From Lachnospiraceae bacterium MD308 (lineage in GTDB: Bacteria; Bacillota; Clostridia; Lachnospirales; Lachnospiraceae): a stretch of DNA of 64,000 bases. This document shows positions 44,679-53,805 of this stretch, one piece after another (the first letter of the stretch is position 1; each line of letters opens with the position of its first letter). Made by a program: the position numbers and the translations under genes. The notes below the pieces were generated by a model. It made no database searches, was not told where the DNA came from, and worked only from the letters and a program-made list of their open reading frames with translations. Location of the stretch: NCBI GenBank assembly GCA_010206225.2, contig VIQU02000010.1, positions 37,349 to 101,348 on the forward strand, written 5' to 3'.

Positions 44679-46836
44679 TGATGCTTCCTCCGAGAACCTT
44701 ATCCGCTTCATCCCGATAAATATTCCACACCGCTCGATCTTGATTCGCCGGATTCTCAAGCGTTTCACACAATCCTACAAAATCCTCCATTTCATCTTCC
44801 GTCGGATATTGCGCACTTATCGAAAAATCCTCTCCGTCGATATTACCGCTTACCGACATGGAATAAGCGGTTGCATATTCATCGTTTACTTCCTGCTTTT
44901 TCGCTTCCAGCGCCGAACGCATAACCGGAAATCCATCGTCTAACTTCGCCTCCTGCAGTTCCTCCGAAAACAGGTATTTTAAAAACTCCTCCGCTATATC
45001 TTCCTGCTTCGTGTTACTGTTGATCCCGGCGATCGCTTCCGGTATGTAATAATTTTTCAGAACTTTGACTTTAAACTTCTTCTCGCGTGCGATCTCATAT
45101 GGTATCACCATGTTCGACAGATTAGATACTCTGTCTGTAGCCACCATATCCGGATGATTGGTAATATAGATATCTCCGGGATTCGCGAACAATGTATCCT
45201 GTTCACTCTCCATATTCTTTTCTTCAAAGAATTCTGTCTTTGAATTCTCTGCAATATCTGCAGAAAGCTCCAAAAGCTGCTCCATCTTTGTTTTATCCAC
45301 AGAGCCATCCTTCTTGATCAGTTCCTCTTGATACATCTGAAATAGGAAATCTCTGATATATTCTTTACTTGTAACGCCAAATATTCTTGCATCCGGATTT
45401 TTTTCAAGATACACCTTCAGGCTGTCCAGTGAATCCAGCGCTCTTTCTATCTGCTCATCTCCGAACATAATGGGAACTGTAAATTTCACAGGAATGCCAT
45501 ATACTTTTTTGTCCTTCTGTACAGTATTCTTCACGATATTTTCCAGATAAGCGTTTTCCTTCATAAGCTTTTTTAAAATTTTTGTCAGATCCGTGAGAAT
45601 TCCTTTTTCGATATAAGCATCCGCCGGAAGCCCGTTAAGCAATAGCACATCCGCCCCCTTTCCTCCAAGAAGCTCTGTATTCAGAGTTCGGATATCATCA
45701 GAAGAAATCTCCCCTGCTCCTTTTCCGGAATTGTTGAATTCCACTTTTACATTCGGGTTATCTCTCTGAAATCCGACGATCGCCTGTCGTATTGTATCGC
45801 TCTCCAAAAGCCCGAATACCTGAAGCGTATGCTCCGGAACGGCCGCCACATCCTTGTCATATACATAGCGGGCGAGGCTGAAAGTCATTGTCTTCCACTG
45901 CATATACAGCACATAAAACTCCCCTTCATCCTTGCAGACCATTCCTGCGCTGGAATTTACAGGAGATCCCATTGCTCCCATATTTCCGTCCATAATCACT
46001 TCCCGGCTGTCGTCTCCGATCCTCATGCGTGCAATGCCTTCCTCCGTAACCATATACCAATTCTTCCCATCATTGCATAACTGTCCGTTCTCTTCCCCAT
46101 CATAGGGAAATGTTCCCAGTTCCTCTAAATCCTTGTTATAGACTGTATATTTCCCATCCTCTGTATTTACAGCCACCGTTTTGTCTTCTCCTGCGAACAT
46201 CAGCTCCTGAGAATCGGTGCCTGAATCTCTGGTCTTAATCTCTTTGATCATTTCCAGCGTATCCGCGGATACAACAACAACCTTTGAGTTGTAGATATCC
46301 TGAAGCCAGTAATTCCCACCATCATCAACTAAAAAGCTTGCGATATGCGGATATCCGTACTCTTTCTTTTTCTCAAGATACGGAATTTTTAATTCGGTCC
46401 CATTCTTTGCATCTGTACTCCTGAGAATATGGGTTTTTCCATTATCATCTTTCCCGATTACAAATTGTACGCCATCTTTTGTCTCATTCACCGCAAGCGG
46501 ATAAAACCCTTCTTTGCATACCTTTAAAACCCAATCAAGAGGGCTCTTCATCCATGACCCTTCGATATATTCATAACGATTAACTTCTGTATTCTCTACA
46601 CTGGAAAACAGCACCAGATTTCCTTCCTTTGTCTTCGCTATGTTAAGCCCTCGCTCTCCTTCCCCGAATGGAAGCTCTACCTCTTTTTCCACATATCTTC
46701 CCTTAGCGGCTTTGCTTCCCCCTGCGCCCTCTTTTTTTCCTTTTCCCTCTGTCCCGGCACATCCGTTCAATATGCCCGAAGCCAAGATAACTGTCAGTAT
46801 GATCAGTAACATACATCCGAAATTTTTGCTTTTCAT
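44620..46836 (-). CDS. Lipoprotein: N-terminal sensor-like domain fused to a solute-binding protein
   Basis: A 738-aa exported lipoprotein (lipobox ILNGC, Cys26). The C-terminal part from about 330 is an ABC solute-binding protein (IVGFQRDNPNVKVEFNNSGK, GKGADVLLLNGLPADAYIEKG, VYGIPVKFTVPIMFGDE). The first 300 residues are an additional repeated beta-rich domain (FLVDDGGNYWLQDIYNSKVV, YTVYNKDLEELGTFPYDGEE) that looks like a propeller. Usual solute-binding proteins have 400-450 residues. The ATG at 46836 stands 12 bases after AGGAGG. First gene of the five-gene operon opposite a two-component system. Confidence 0.85.
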   Translation of the reverse strand: MKSKNFGCMLLIILTVILASGILNGCAGTEGKGKKEGAGGSKAAKGRYVEKEVELPFGEGERGLNIAKTKEGNLVLFSSVENTEVNRYEYIEGSWMKSPLDWVLKVCKEGFYPLAVNETKDGVQFVIGKDDNGKTHILRSTDAKNGTELKIPYLEKKKEYGYPHIASFLVDDGGNYWLQDIYNSKVVVVSADTLEMIKEIKTRDSGTDSQELMFAGEDKTVAVNTEDGKYTVYNKDLEELGTFPYDGEENGQLCNDGKNWYMVTEEGIARMRIGDDSREVIMDGNMGAMGSPVNSSAGMVCKDEGEFYVLYMQWKTMTFSLARYVYDKDVAAVPEHTLQVFGLLESDTIRQAIVGFQRDNPNVKVEFNNSGKGAGEISSDDIRTLNTELLGGKGADVLLLNGLPADAYIEKGILTDLTKILKKLMKENAYLENIVKNTVQKDKKVYGIPVKFTVPIMFGDEQIERALDSLDSLKVYLEKNPDARIFGVTSKEYIRDFLFQMYQEELIKKDGSVDKTKMEQLLELSADIAENSKTEFFEEKNMESEQDTLFANPGDIYITNHPDMVATDRVSNLSNMVIPYEIAREKKFKVKVLKNYYIPEAIAGINSNTKQEDIAEEFLKYLFSEELQEAKLDDGFPVMRSALEAKKQEVNDEYATAYSMSVSGNIDGEDFSISAQYPTEDEMEDFVGLCETLENPANQDRAVWNIYRDEADKVLGGSINAKEGAENIRKKVELYLAE

Positions 46837-46886
46837 TCTCTTGATCAACCTCCTTATTTCTTATGCATAACACTATATCAGCGATT

Positions 46887-46936
46887 TCTCAAAAAGACTT
46901 TTAAAAACCTCATAAAATCTTAAAGAATTTTTGAGA
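46887..46936. promoter_or_regulatory. Inverted repeat in the divergent control region
   Basis: TCTCAAAAA (46887-46895) and TTTTTGAGA (46928-46936) form a perfect nine-base dyad, extended inward by CTTTTAA / TTAAAG. It lies midway between the lipoprotein gene and the response-regulator gene, so it is a candidate binding site for the response regulator. Confidence 0.5.
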
Positions 46937-46998
46937 TTTGTCTGTTATGATAAATAAGAAGGATTTTGTCCATAATAACTGGAAAGAAGGAATTTTTC

Positions 46999-47682
46999 AT
47001 GCACATCTTAATTATAGAAGACGACAGGGAACTCAGCAGCGCCTTAAAGCAACAGCTGCAGGAGCGAAATCATTATGTCACCTGCTGCCACAATGGAAGC
47101 GAAGCGCTGTATTGCGCTATGAATGGGGTATATGACCTGATACTTTTAGACCGGATGCTGCCGGAGATTGACGGCTTATCCATTCTCCGCTCCATCCGCC
47201 AGAATAAGCTCACGACCCCTATCATACTGACGACAGCCCTCGGGGCCGTCAGCGAACGCATCGACGGACTGGACTGCGGAGCCGACGATTATCTGGTGAA
47301 GCCCTACGCCATAGAAGAATTGATGGCACGGATACGGGCGCTGTCAAGAAGGCCAAGGATGCTGGCGGAACATGAAACGCTCTCTTATCTGGATATCAGT
47401 TTTAATCCCGATGGAAGGCTTCTCATCTGCAAGGGCAAAGAGCTTCGTCTGTCCGGGCGGGAAGCGCTGCTTTTAGAGTTTTTCCTTAAAAATCCCGAAA
47501 AAACTCTGGCAAGAGAACAGATTTTCAATCGTGTATGGGGACCGGACGGGATTGTAGAAGACGGGAATCTGGATACCTATATTTATTTTCTCAGAAAACA
47601 CCTGCGCACCTTAAAGAGCCGGACCGTCATACGGACTGTACACGGTCTGGGTTATCGGATGGAGGATTCTTATGTTTCCTGA
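46999..47682 (+). CDS. OmpR-family response regulator
   Basis: A 227-aa regulator. The receiver domain (HILIIEDDRELSSALKQQLQ, LILLDRMLPEIDG) has Asp51 as phosphate acceptor, and the switch residues Thr and Lys appear in TPIILTTALG and YLVKPYAIEELMAR. The C-terminal winged helix ends TLKSRTVIRTVHGLGYRM. The ATG at 46999 has AAGGA seven bases before it. It overlaps the kinase gene by 11 bases and is divergent from the ABC/HlyD operon, its likely target. Confidence 0.95.
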   Translation: MHILIIEDDRELSSALKQQLQERNHYVTCCHNGSEALYCAMNGVYDLILLDRMLPEIDGLSILRSIRQNKLTTPIILTTALGAVSERIDGLDCGADDYLVKPYAIEELMARIRALSRRPRMLAEHETLSYLDISFNPDGRLLICKGKELRLSGREALLLEFFLKNPEKTLAREQIFNRVWGPDGIVEDGNLDTYIYFLRKHLRTLKSRTVIRTVHGLGYRMEDSYVS

Positions 47683-48961
47683 ATTACAGAAAAAATTAGT
47701 CAGGCTATATACCTTCAGCACAGGGATGATCCTGACTGTCATACTCATGGTCACATTTGTATTCTACCTGTCTTCCCAGCAGAGCCGCATGGAAGCTTCT
47801 TTTTCCGACCATTTTTTCACTCTGTCGTCGAAGCTTCAGACAGAATCTACCTTCACAGACTCTTATCTCGCACAGTTAGAAACAATGCACAGTCTCATTA
47901 TATATATAGAAGAAAATGATGCGCCCTTTTTCTTTCCAGGCGCTTACGTTCCGCACACTAACCGGCAACGGCTCGTTGAGAAAGCAAAAGATAGGGCGGC
48001 AGCCGAAGGAATCTATCCAAATTCCCACCCTATTTCCTCCAACCTCCTGCAGTCTTCTCTCTTCAGGATCGCGGGTACTCATTACGATTCTTATCTTGGC
48101 TCCCTCCTAATCATACAGACAGTTTCCGGGTATAAAAAACTCATTCTGATCCAGGATATCACCGGGAGCAAAATGAAGCTTATACGAAACGGTTTTCTCT
48201 ATCTGTTGATTGATATTCTTGGAATCTTCCTCCTGTTTCTGACTGGGAAGAGCTTTGTTGCCCGCTCCTTAAAACCCTTAGAGGAAATGTACCTGAAACA
48301 ACAGGATTTTACAGCTTCCGCCTCTCATGAACTGCGCTCTCCTCTTGCTGTGATCCGGACTGCTGCAGATGCTGCTTCACATACTTCCGGGAGTCAGGAA
48401 AAGTATTTGAACATTATTAAAGATGAGTGCCAGCGCGGGAACGCGCTTGTCAAAAATCTCCTGCTGCTCTCATCTGCACAGCAGGAAAACTGGAATGTTA
48501 ATATGCGCTATTTTGAACTTGACGAGATGCTCCTTCACCTGATGGAATTGTACGAACCCTTATGCAACGCAAAAGGCGGAACGCTTCTCCTCACTCTTCC
48601 AGAAGAAACACTCCCACCTGTGTATGCAGACTCTGAATTATGCCTGCAGATATTTACCATTCTTTTAGACAATGCCATCGCATACGGTCTGCCAAATGCC
48701 GGAAAGATCATTCTGGGAGCTTCCCGTTCACACTCAGGCGTGACTGTCTGTGTGACAGACTTTGGATCGGGAATCAGCGACGAAGAAAAGTCTCTGATCT
48801 TCGATCCGTTCTATAGACAAGACAAATCCCGGAATGATAAGACGCATTTTGGCCTCGGTTTAGCAATCGCCGCCAGACTCGCAAAACTTCAGCATATAAA
48901 GCTTTGGGTAAGAGATACCGAGGAAGGAGGCTGCACCTTCGAAGTCATATTCAGCGGATGA
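47672..48961 (+). CDS. Sensor histidine kinase
   Basis: A 429-aa membrane kinase. Two spans (about 17-34 and 176-190) bound an extracellular sensor of about 140 residues. HisKA contains FTASASHELRSPLAVIR with His219; the ATP domain shows N box LLDNAIAYGLPNAGK, G1 DFGSGIS, F box FDPFYRQD and G2 HFGLGLAIA. There is no clear HAMP domain. Its 3' end overlaps the convergent DeoR gene by 11 bases. Confidence 0.95.
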   Translation: MFPELQKKLVRLYTFSTGMILTVILMVTFVFYLSSQQSRMEASFSDHFFTLSSKLQTESTFTDSYLAQLETMHSLIIYIEENDAPFFFPGAYVPHTNRQRLVEKAKDRAAAEGIYPNSHPISSNLLQSSLFRIAGTHYDSYLGSLLIIQTVSGYKKLILIQDITGSKMKLIRNGFLYLLIDILGIFLLFLTGKSFVARSLKPLEEMYLKQQDFTASASHELRSPLAVIRTAADAASHTSGSQEKYLNIIKDECQRGNALVKNLLLLSSAQQENWNVNMRYFELDEMLLHLMELYEPLCNAKGGTLLLTLPEETLPPVYADSELCLQIFTILLDNAIAYGLPNAGKIILGASRSHSGVTVCVTDFGSGISDEEKSLIFDPFYRQDKSRNDKTHFGLGLAIAARLAKLQHIKLWVRDTEEGGCTFEVIFSG

Positions 48962-49694
48962 TGACCGCATGAAGCTTTTCGAGCTTTTCCTGCTCCTTTT
49001 CACTGAATTCTTTATCTGTAACAACCCCTGTGTAATCTCCCAGATGGTTGATCCTTGACATGGCCTGTCTGTCGAATTTGGACTGATCGACTACCAGATA
49101 GGCTTTCCTGCATTGCTTTGGAGTATGGCGCTTTAACCACATCTTATCAATCGTTGGCGTCATTACTTCAAACTCCTCATTGATGGATGCCGCGCCAAAG
49201 AAACCGATATCGAACTTAAAATCTTCAAGCATCTGCGTAGCGTAATGTCCGAACATGCTTCCCGTAGATTTCTGAACATGCCCTCCGCAGATGAACAGCT
49301 CTGCCTCGCTGTTCTTTAGCATCTGCGCGATCTCCAGATCATTGGTCACGATCATAATCTCCGGTATATCCTTGATCAGCCGTGCAATCTCGAAGGTCGT
49401 CGTACCTGCATCCAGAAACACGGTCTCACCTTTTTCCACAAGAGATGCACAGATACCTGCCAGATGTCGCTTCGCATCCATACAGCTTGTCTGCTTATCT
49501 GCATAGGTTACTTCCTGTTTGGCAACCGCACCGCCATGACATCTTCTAAGGACATCTTCCTTCTGGAGTTTTACCAGATCTCTTCGTATGGTCATGGCAC
49601 TGACATTCAGATCCTGTGCCAGTTCTTCCACCTGAACGCTCCCCTTTCTTTGAACCAGTTCTACTATTTTCGACTGTCTCTCTGCAGCAAGCAT
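48951..49694 (-). CDS. DeoR-family repressor of the tetronate locus
   Basis: A 247-aa regulator. Winged helix residues 1-60 (AAERQSKIVELVQRKGSVQV, LNVSAMTIRRDLVKLQ, LRRCHGGAV) precede the DeoR sugar-phosphate sensor (VFLDAGTTTFEIARLIKD, IFCGGHVQKSTGSMFGH in variant form, GAASINEEFEVMTPTI). The start at 49694 has GAGGGAG five bases upstream. It follows gntP on the same strand and probably binds the GTTCG palindrome in front of the kinase gene, releasing it with a phosphorylated four-carbon acid. Confidence 0.85.
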   Translation of the reverse strand: MLAAERQSKIVELVQRKGSVQVEELAQDLNVSAMTIRRDLVKLQKEDVLRRCHGGAVAKQEVTYADKQTSCMDAKRHLAGICASLVEKGETVFLDAGTTTFEIARLIKDIPEIMIVTNDLEIAQMLKNSEAELFICGGHVQKSTGSMFGHYATQMLEDFKFDIGFFGAASINEEFEVMTPTIDKMWLKRHTPKQCRKAYLVVDQSKFDRQAMSRINHLGDYTGVVTDKEFSEKEQEKLEKLHAVIIR

Positions 49695-49771
49695 ATCCGC
49701 TCCCTCTTTTCTAAATCGATTCTCCGTTCTTACGTCCACTTTCCTGCCATCCTTTCGTACAAAAAACGGTC

Positions 49772-49860
49772 GCCGGCAGTTTCCTTTTTCCGCCGGCTTT
49801 CAAACCGTCCCAAATCCCAGCATTATTGTTGAAGGCAGTGAAAGCACCGCTCCCACTGCC
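49772..49860 (-). terminator. Two hairpins between gntP and the DeoR gene
   Basis: GGCAGTG / CACTGCC (49834-49860) stands 14 bases past the gntP stop; GCCGGC / GCCGGC (49772-49797) follows. Neither has a strong T tract, so partial termination is likely. Confidence 0.45.
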
Positions 49861-49874
49861 TATATTTTACATGA

Positions 49875-51278
49875 TTACATAAAAATACTCAATACCAATA
49901 CTTCCACAACTCCGACCGCCCATGCAATCGTTGATGTAACGGACCATACTGTAAGCTGGTCTTTTGCCTCGCGCACGCCAAGAGTTCTGTTAACAACCCA
50001 GAAATAACTGTCATTAAAGTATCCAAAGAACAGTGAACCCACACAGCAGGCAACTGCGCCAAGCAGTGGACTTACATTCGCCGCTACAAGAATCGGTGCG
50101 GAGATACCGGCTGCTGTTGTCATAGCAACAGTCCCTGAACCCTGAATGAATCTCATCGCCGTAGAGATGATAAGCGGAAGAATGATAATCGGAACTGCCG
50201 TTCCTGCCAGCCCCTCTGCCATGAAGTTTCCAAGCCCGGAGTCTTTGATGATCTGTCCCAGAGCGCCGCCTCCGCCTGTTACCAGCATGATGATACCTGC
50301 AGACATCATACCTTTTTCCATCTCCGCAATAATTTCGTTTCTCTCGATATTCTTCCCTAATGTAAAGATTGCAACGATCAGTCCAAGTCCTACCGCAATG
50401 ATCGGCTGTCCAAGGAAAATCAATACTTCCATAATTCCTGCTGTCTGACCGAGCGCTGTCGCAACTGTATTGATGAGAATCAGTACGATCGGCACGATCA
50501 ATGGAAGAAAAGATACCAGTGTTCCCGGCATTCCCGCTGTATCCATAGAAAACGCATTGTCATAATCCGGCTCCTGATAAGGCACTTCTACTACTTCACC
50601 GTTCTCGTTCGGAATGCGGTAATATTTCTTGGAAAGGAACATTCTCGCATACGCGATACAAGCGATTGACATTGGTATTGCAAGCACGATCGTAAGCAGA
50701 ATGAATTTACCTACGTCTACTCCGAAGATACCGCACACGCCTAACGGCCCCGGTGTCGGCGGTACAAGCGAATGTGTGATTACAAGTCCTGCTGCAAGCG
50801 CAACCCCAAGTCCGATAAAAGATTTCTTTGTAGCCTTGGAAATTGCCTTTGCGATCGGCGCAAGCACTACGAAACCAGAATCACAGAAAATCGGGATAGA
50901 TACAAGGAAACCCGTTAATGCCAGCGCTTCTTCCTCTCTTTTCTTTCCAAACAGTTTTAAAAATGTATGCGCCATCCTCTGGGCTGCTCCTGTCACTTCA
51001 AAAATTTGTCCCATCATAACGCCAAAGCCGATGATGATGCCAATGCTTCCCAGCGTCCCTCCAAAACCGGATGTAATTGAATTGACAATACCGAATGTCT
51101 TGCCGTCTTCCAATGTGATGTTTACAAGGGGCATTCCACCCACAACTCCCACGATCACCGTACAGATAATGAGCGCCAGAAATGCCTGCACTTTTGTTTT
51201 GAGCACTAAGAATATTAAGACTGCAATACCGATTGCAAGACCAATTAACATTCTTTCGCCGCTAAGTCCGTTTACCAT
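49875..51278 (-). CDS. GntP-family sugar-acid permease
   Basis: A 467-aa transporter with about 12-14 membrane helices. GFGGTLGSIGIIIGFGVMMG, FCDSGFVVLAPIAKAISK, HSLVPPTPGPLGVCGIFGVD and FGYFNDSYFWVVNRTLGV are the gluconate:H+ symporter family motifs. In this locus it would import D-threonate, D-erythronate or a similar tetronate. AGGAGG stands six bases before the ATG, 27 bases after the dehydrogenase gene. Confidence 0.92.
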   Translation of the reverse strand: MVNGLSGERMLIGLAIGIAVLIFLVLKTKVQAFLALIICTVIVGVVGGMPLVNITLEDGKTFGIVNSITSGFGGTLGSIGIIIGFGVMMGQIFEVTGAAQRMAHTFLKLFGKKREEEALALTGFLVSIPIFCDSGFVVLAPIAKAISKATKKSFIGLGVALAAGLVITHSLVPPTPGPLGVCGIFGVDVGKFILLTIVLAIPMSIACIAYARMFLSKKYYRIPNENGEVVEVPYQEPDYDNAFSMDTAGMPGTLVSFLPLIVPIVLILINTVATALGQTAGIMEVLIFLGQPIIAVGLGLIVAIFTLGKNIERNEIIAEMEKGMMSAGIIMLVTGGGGALGQIIKDSGLGNFMAEGLAGTAVPIIILPLIISTAMRFIQGSGTVAMTTAAGISAPILVAANVSPLLGAVACCVGSLFFGYFNDSYFWVVNRTLGVREAKDQLTVWSVTSTIAWAVGVVEVLVLSIFM

Positions 51279-51305
51279 AATAGTCCTCCTCTTCTTCCTT
51301 ATGAT

Positions 51306-52304
51306 TTACTTTGTAAAATTTGGTGCGTATTTCGCTGCTAACAGAATCGCCTCAATCATGCTGACTGCACTGACGATCCCTTTTCCGGCAATATCAAAAG
51401 CTGTGCCATGGTCAACCGACGTACGTAAAATCGGCATTCCATTTGTAATGGCAATAGTCTTTTCAAAATCCAGCGTCTTTGTCGCGATATGCCCCTGATC
51501 GTGGTAGAGAGACAATACACTGTTATATCTGCCAAGCGCCGCCTGATGGAACACAGAATCCGCCCCAATCGGTCCTGCCACATCATACCCTTCAGCCTTT
51601 AACTCCTCAACCGCCGGTGTGATCTCATTGACTTCTTCCCATCCAAACAGACCATGCTCACCGCTGTGCGGATTCAGTCCAGCAATGGCCATGGTCCCGT
51701 CCTTCACGCCAAGTTTTTTAAGCGCCTCCGTACAGCGTTTTACGTAATCCTTGATCCGTTCCTTCGTGATCATGTCTAACATCTCCCTGAGAGATACATG
51801 CCTTGTCAGGAAAAATACACGCATGCCGTTTGTCTCGAACATCGTGAGCGGATCCTCTGTACCGGTAAGCGCTCCAAAAATCTCCGTGTGTCCGATAAAA
51901 TCAATCCCGCCCGCACGCAGTGATTCTTTATTGATCGGTGTCGTCGCCACTGCATCAACTTTGCCTTCATTCGCAAGCTCAATACTTTTTGCAATATATT
52001 CATATGCGGCCTTTCCGCACATTCCATTGACCTTTCCAAATTCAAATTTTTCAAGGTCAACATTGCCTAAATCTATGAGATTTAAAATGCCTTTACGGAA
52101 ATCACCCTCCGACGGTTCTTTGACTACATTGACTGATAGTCCTTCGCCGGCTATTTTAACGGCATTCTCCATAACAGCTTTATCTCCGATAATGATACAG
52201 TCTGCCGCCTCAAATACTTGCTCTGCTGCAGCTGACTTTGCTACGATTTCCGGTCCGACTCCTGCCGGATCTCCGATAGGTACTGCGATTAATGGTCTCT
52301 TCAT
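51306..52304 (-). CDS. pdxA2: 4-phospho-D-threonate/D-erythronate dehydrogenase (PdxA2 type)
   Basis: A 332-aa PdxA-family NAD enzyme. [53 protein letters not shown] and [20 protein letters not shown] hold the metal and substrate residues. Adjacent to a DUF1537 kinase it is the PdxA2 branch, known to oxidise and decarboxylate 4-phospho-D-threonate or D-erythronate to dihydroxyacetone phosphate, and not the vitamin B6 enzyme; no other pdx gene is near. Confidence 0.9.
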   Translation of the reverse strand: MKRPLIAVPIGDPAGVGPEIVAKSAAAEQVFEAADCIIIGDKAVMENAVKIAGEGLSVNVVKEPSEGDFRKGILNLIDLGNVDLEKFEFGKVNGMCGKAAYEYIAKSIELANEGKVDAVATTPINKESLRAGGIDFIGHTEIFGALTGTEDPLTMFETNGMRVFFLTRHVSLREMLDMITKERIKDYVKRCTEALKKLGVKDGTMAIAGLNPHSGEHGLFGWEEVNEITPAVEELKAEGYDVAGPIGADSVFHQAALGRYNSVLSLYHDQGHIATKTLDFEKTIAITNGMPILRTSVDHGTAFDIAGKGIVSAVSMIEAILLAAKYAPNFTK

Positions 52305-52335
52305 AATTCTCTTCCTTTCATTGTCAAAATTGATT

Positions 52336-53640
52336 TTAAATATAGAGTTTCTCTTTCAGATAAGTGATACACTTATTGATTGCGCCGCTGTTTCCCTGAC
52401 TCCCGCCCTTGGTGATAATGTGCACTCCTTCAAATTCTCCCTTTAAGAACTGCCCATAGGCTGCAAGAGGAAGAACCTCATCCATCAGACTTAAACCTGC
52501 CGTATGAAATCTTTCACACACGGATACGGTCACGTCGCCGCCGCTGGTATAAAGCCCCTTAAACGTCGGCTCTGCCCTGAATATCCGATAAGTGATTTCG
52601 GCAAATGCATTGTTGATGAGTCCGGTTACATCATCCATGGAGCACTGGTACTTTTCCATGTAAGGCTTAAAATCGATCCGGTTCTCCGGATAGATCCCGT
52701 CGCCTGTCACTGTGGAGACGATATTCCTGTCGCACTCGGACAAAATCTCCTTCGCAACCCGTTCTATCTCTTCCTCCCGCGCAGTTTCTCCTTCAAGCAG
52801 TGTCTTCGTATTTACAAATACATTATGGGTTCGCTGTGACAGCCACAGTTCCTCCATCTGTCTTCTTGTATTCGGATTAACGCTTCCTACCACTGCAAGA
52901 ATCTTATTCTTTTCTTTCTTTTCATAAGGTGTGATCAGCTTTCTGGAAAGCGTCGCCGTAAACACTCCCGGATCCACCGCCACCGCTTTAATCTTACTCG
53001 TGATCACCGCATCCGCGATCAGATCCAGATCTTCCTGTGTCACGCAATCCACTACGATAATCCGGCTTCCGCCGACTACGCACTTATTCATCAGATCAGC
53101 AAGATAGTGCTTTCCATGCATCAGATCCTTCATCAATATAGAGGACACCCGATACTTGCTTTGCTGCTCAAAAAGCAATGCCACCTCTGACACCTTTACC
53201 GGTGTCTTCGGATCGATGGCAATGTCCGTCTTATGTAACGGCAGCCCGTTCACCAGCATATAGCCTCCGATCACAATTCTTCCCGACGAGGGGAAACAGG
53301 GCGCCACAATTGCCACATAATCTTCTCCGAGACAATCCAACATGGCATCCGTCTCACTTCCCAGATTCCCCCGCAAGGTACTGTCAATCCGATTGGAATA
53401 AACCTTTACTTCGTCGCTTTTAAGCAGATTGCAGACATTTTGTACACGGTTATATGCGATCTTTGGTTCCACGCCCCTGCTGTCCGTGGGATATAACAGA
53501 CAATCGCATTCATGAAGGGTTGAAAGCTCTATCCGTTCCGTATTCATCACGGTATAGGCTCTGTAATTCATATTTTTCAGAAGTACTCCTGTAGCATTCG
53601 CACCCGTCAGATCATCTGCGATTACAACACACTGCGGCAT
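52336..53640 (-). CDS. Four-carbon acid sugar kinase, DUF1537 family (kinase 1)
   Basis: A 434-aa ATP-dependent kinase. The N-terminal substrate domain has [20 protein letters not shown] and [20 protein letters not shown]; the C-terminal nucleotide domain has [16 protein letters not shown] and [15 protein letters not shown]. It sits directly before pdxA2 and is probably the D-threonate or D-erythronate kinase (DtnK/DenK type). The ATG at 53640 has AAAGGAG seven bases upstream; a longer open frame above it is promoter. Confidence 0.88.
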   Translation of the reverse strand: MPQCVVIADDLTGANATGVLLKNMNYRAYTVMNTERIELSTLHECDCLLYPTDSRGVEPKIAYNRVQNVCNLLKSDEVKVYSNRIDSTLRGNLGSETDAMLDCLGEDYVAIVAPCFPSSGRIVIGGYMLVNGLPLHKTDIAIDPKTPVKVSEVALLFEQQSKYRVSSILMKDLMHGKHYLADLMNKCVVGGSRIIVVDCVTQEDLDLIADAVITSKIKAVAVDPGVFTATLSRKLITPYEKKEKNKILAVVGSVNPNTRRQMEELWLSQRTHNVFVNTKTLLEGETAREEEIERVAKEILSECDRNIVSTVTGDGIYPENRIDFKPYMEKYQCSMDDVTGLINNAFAEITYRIFRAEPTFKGLYTSGGDVTVSVCERFHTAGLSLMDEVLPLAAYGQFLKGEFEGVHIITKGGSQGNSGAINKCITYLKEKLYI

Positions 53641-53660
53641 GACAAATCTCCTTTCACAAT

Positions 53661-53721
53661 CGAACAAAAATATGTTCGTTTTTGTTGTTTTAATTGTACT
53701 CCCGATGTTAGAATATGTCAA
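53661..53721 (-). promoter_or_regulatory. Promoter and DeoR-type operator of kinase 1-pdxA2-gntP
   Basis: TTGACA (53716-53721), 17 bases, TACAAT (53693-53698) on the minus strand. CGAACATATTTTTGTTCG, a palindrome of CGAACA / TGTTCG (53661-53678), lies just downstream of the -10 box, where a repressor would block transcription. DeoR/GlpR-type sites have such TTCG half-sites. Confidence 0.7.
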
Positions 53722-53805
53722 CTTAATCTTATTTTTGACAATAAATTTGTATACATGCACAATTTGCATGTTTGATTTTGTTTATTTTGACCAATCACAA
53801 ATACT

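Noticed and set aside
51306..52304. Vitamin B6 enzyme PdxA
   Set aside because: No pdx genes are nearby, while a DUF1537 kinase and GntP permease are; the PdxA2 branch explains the context better.
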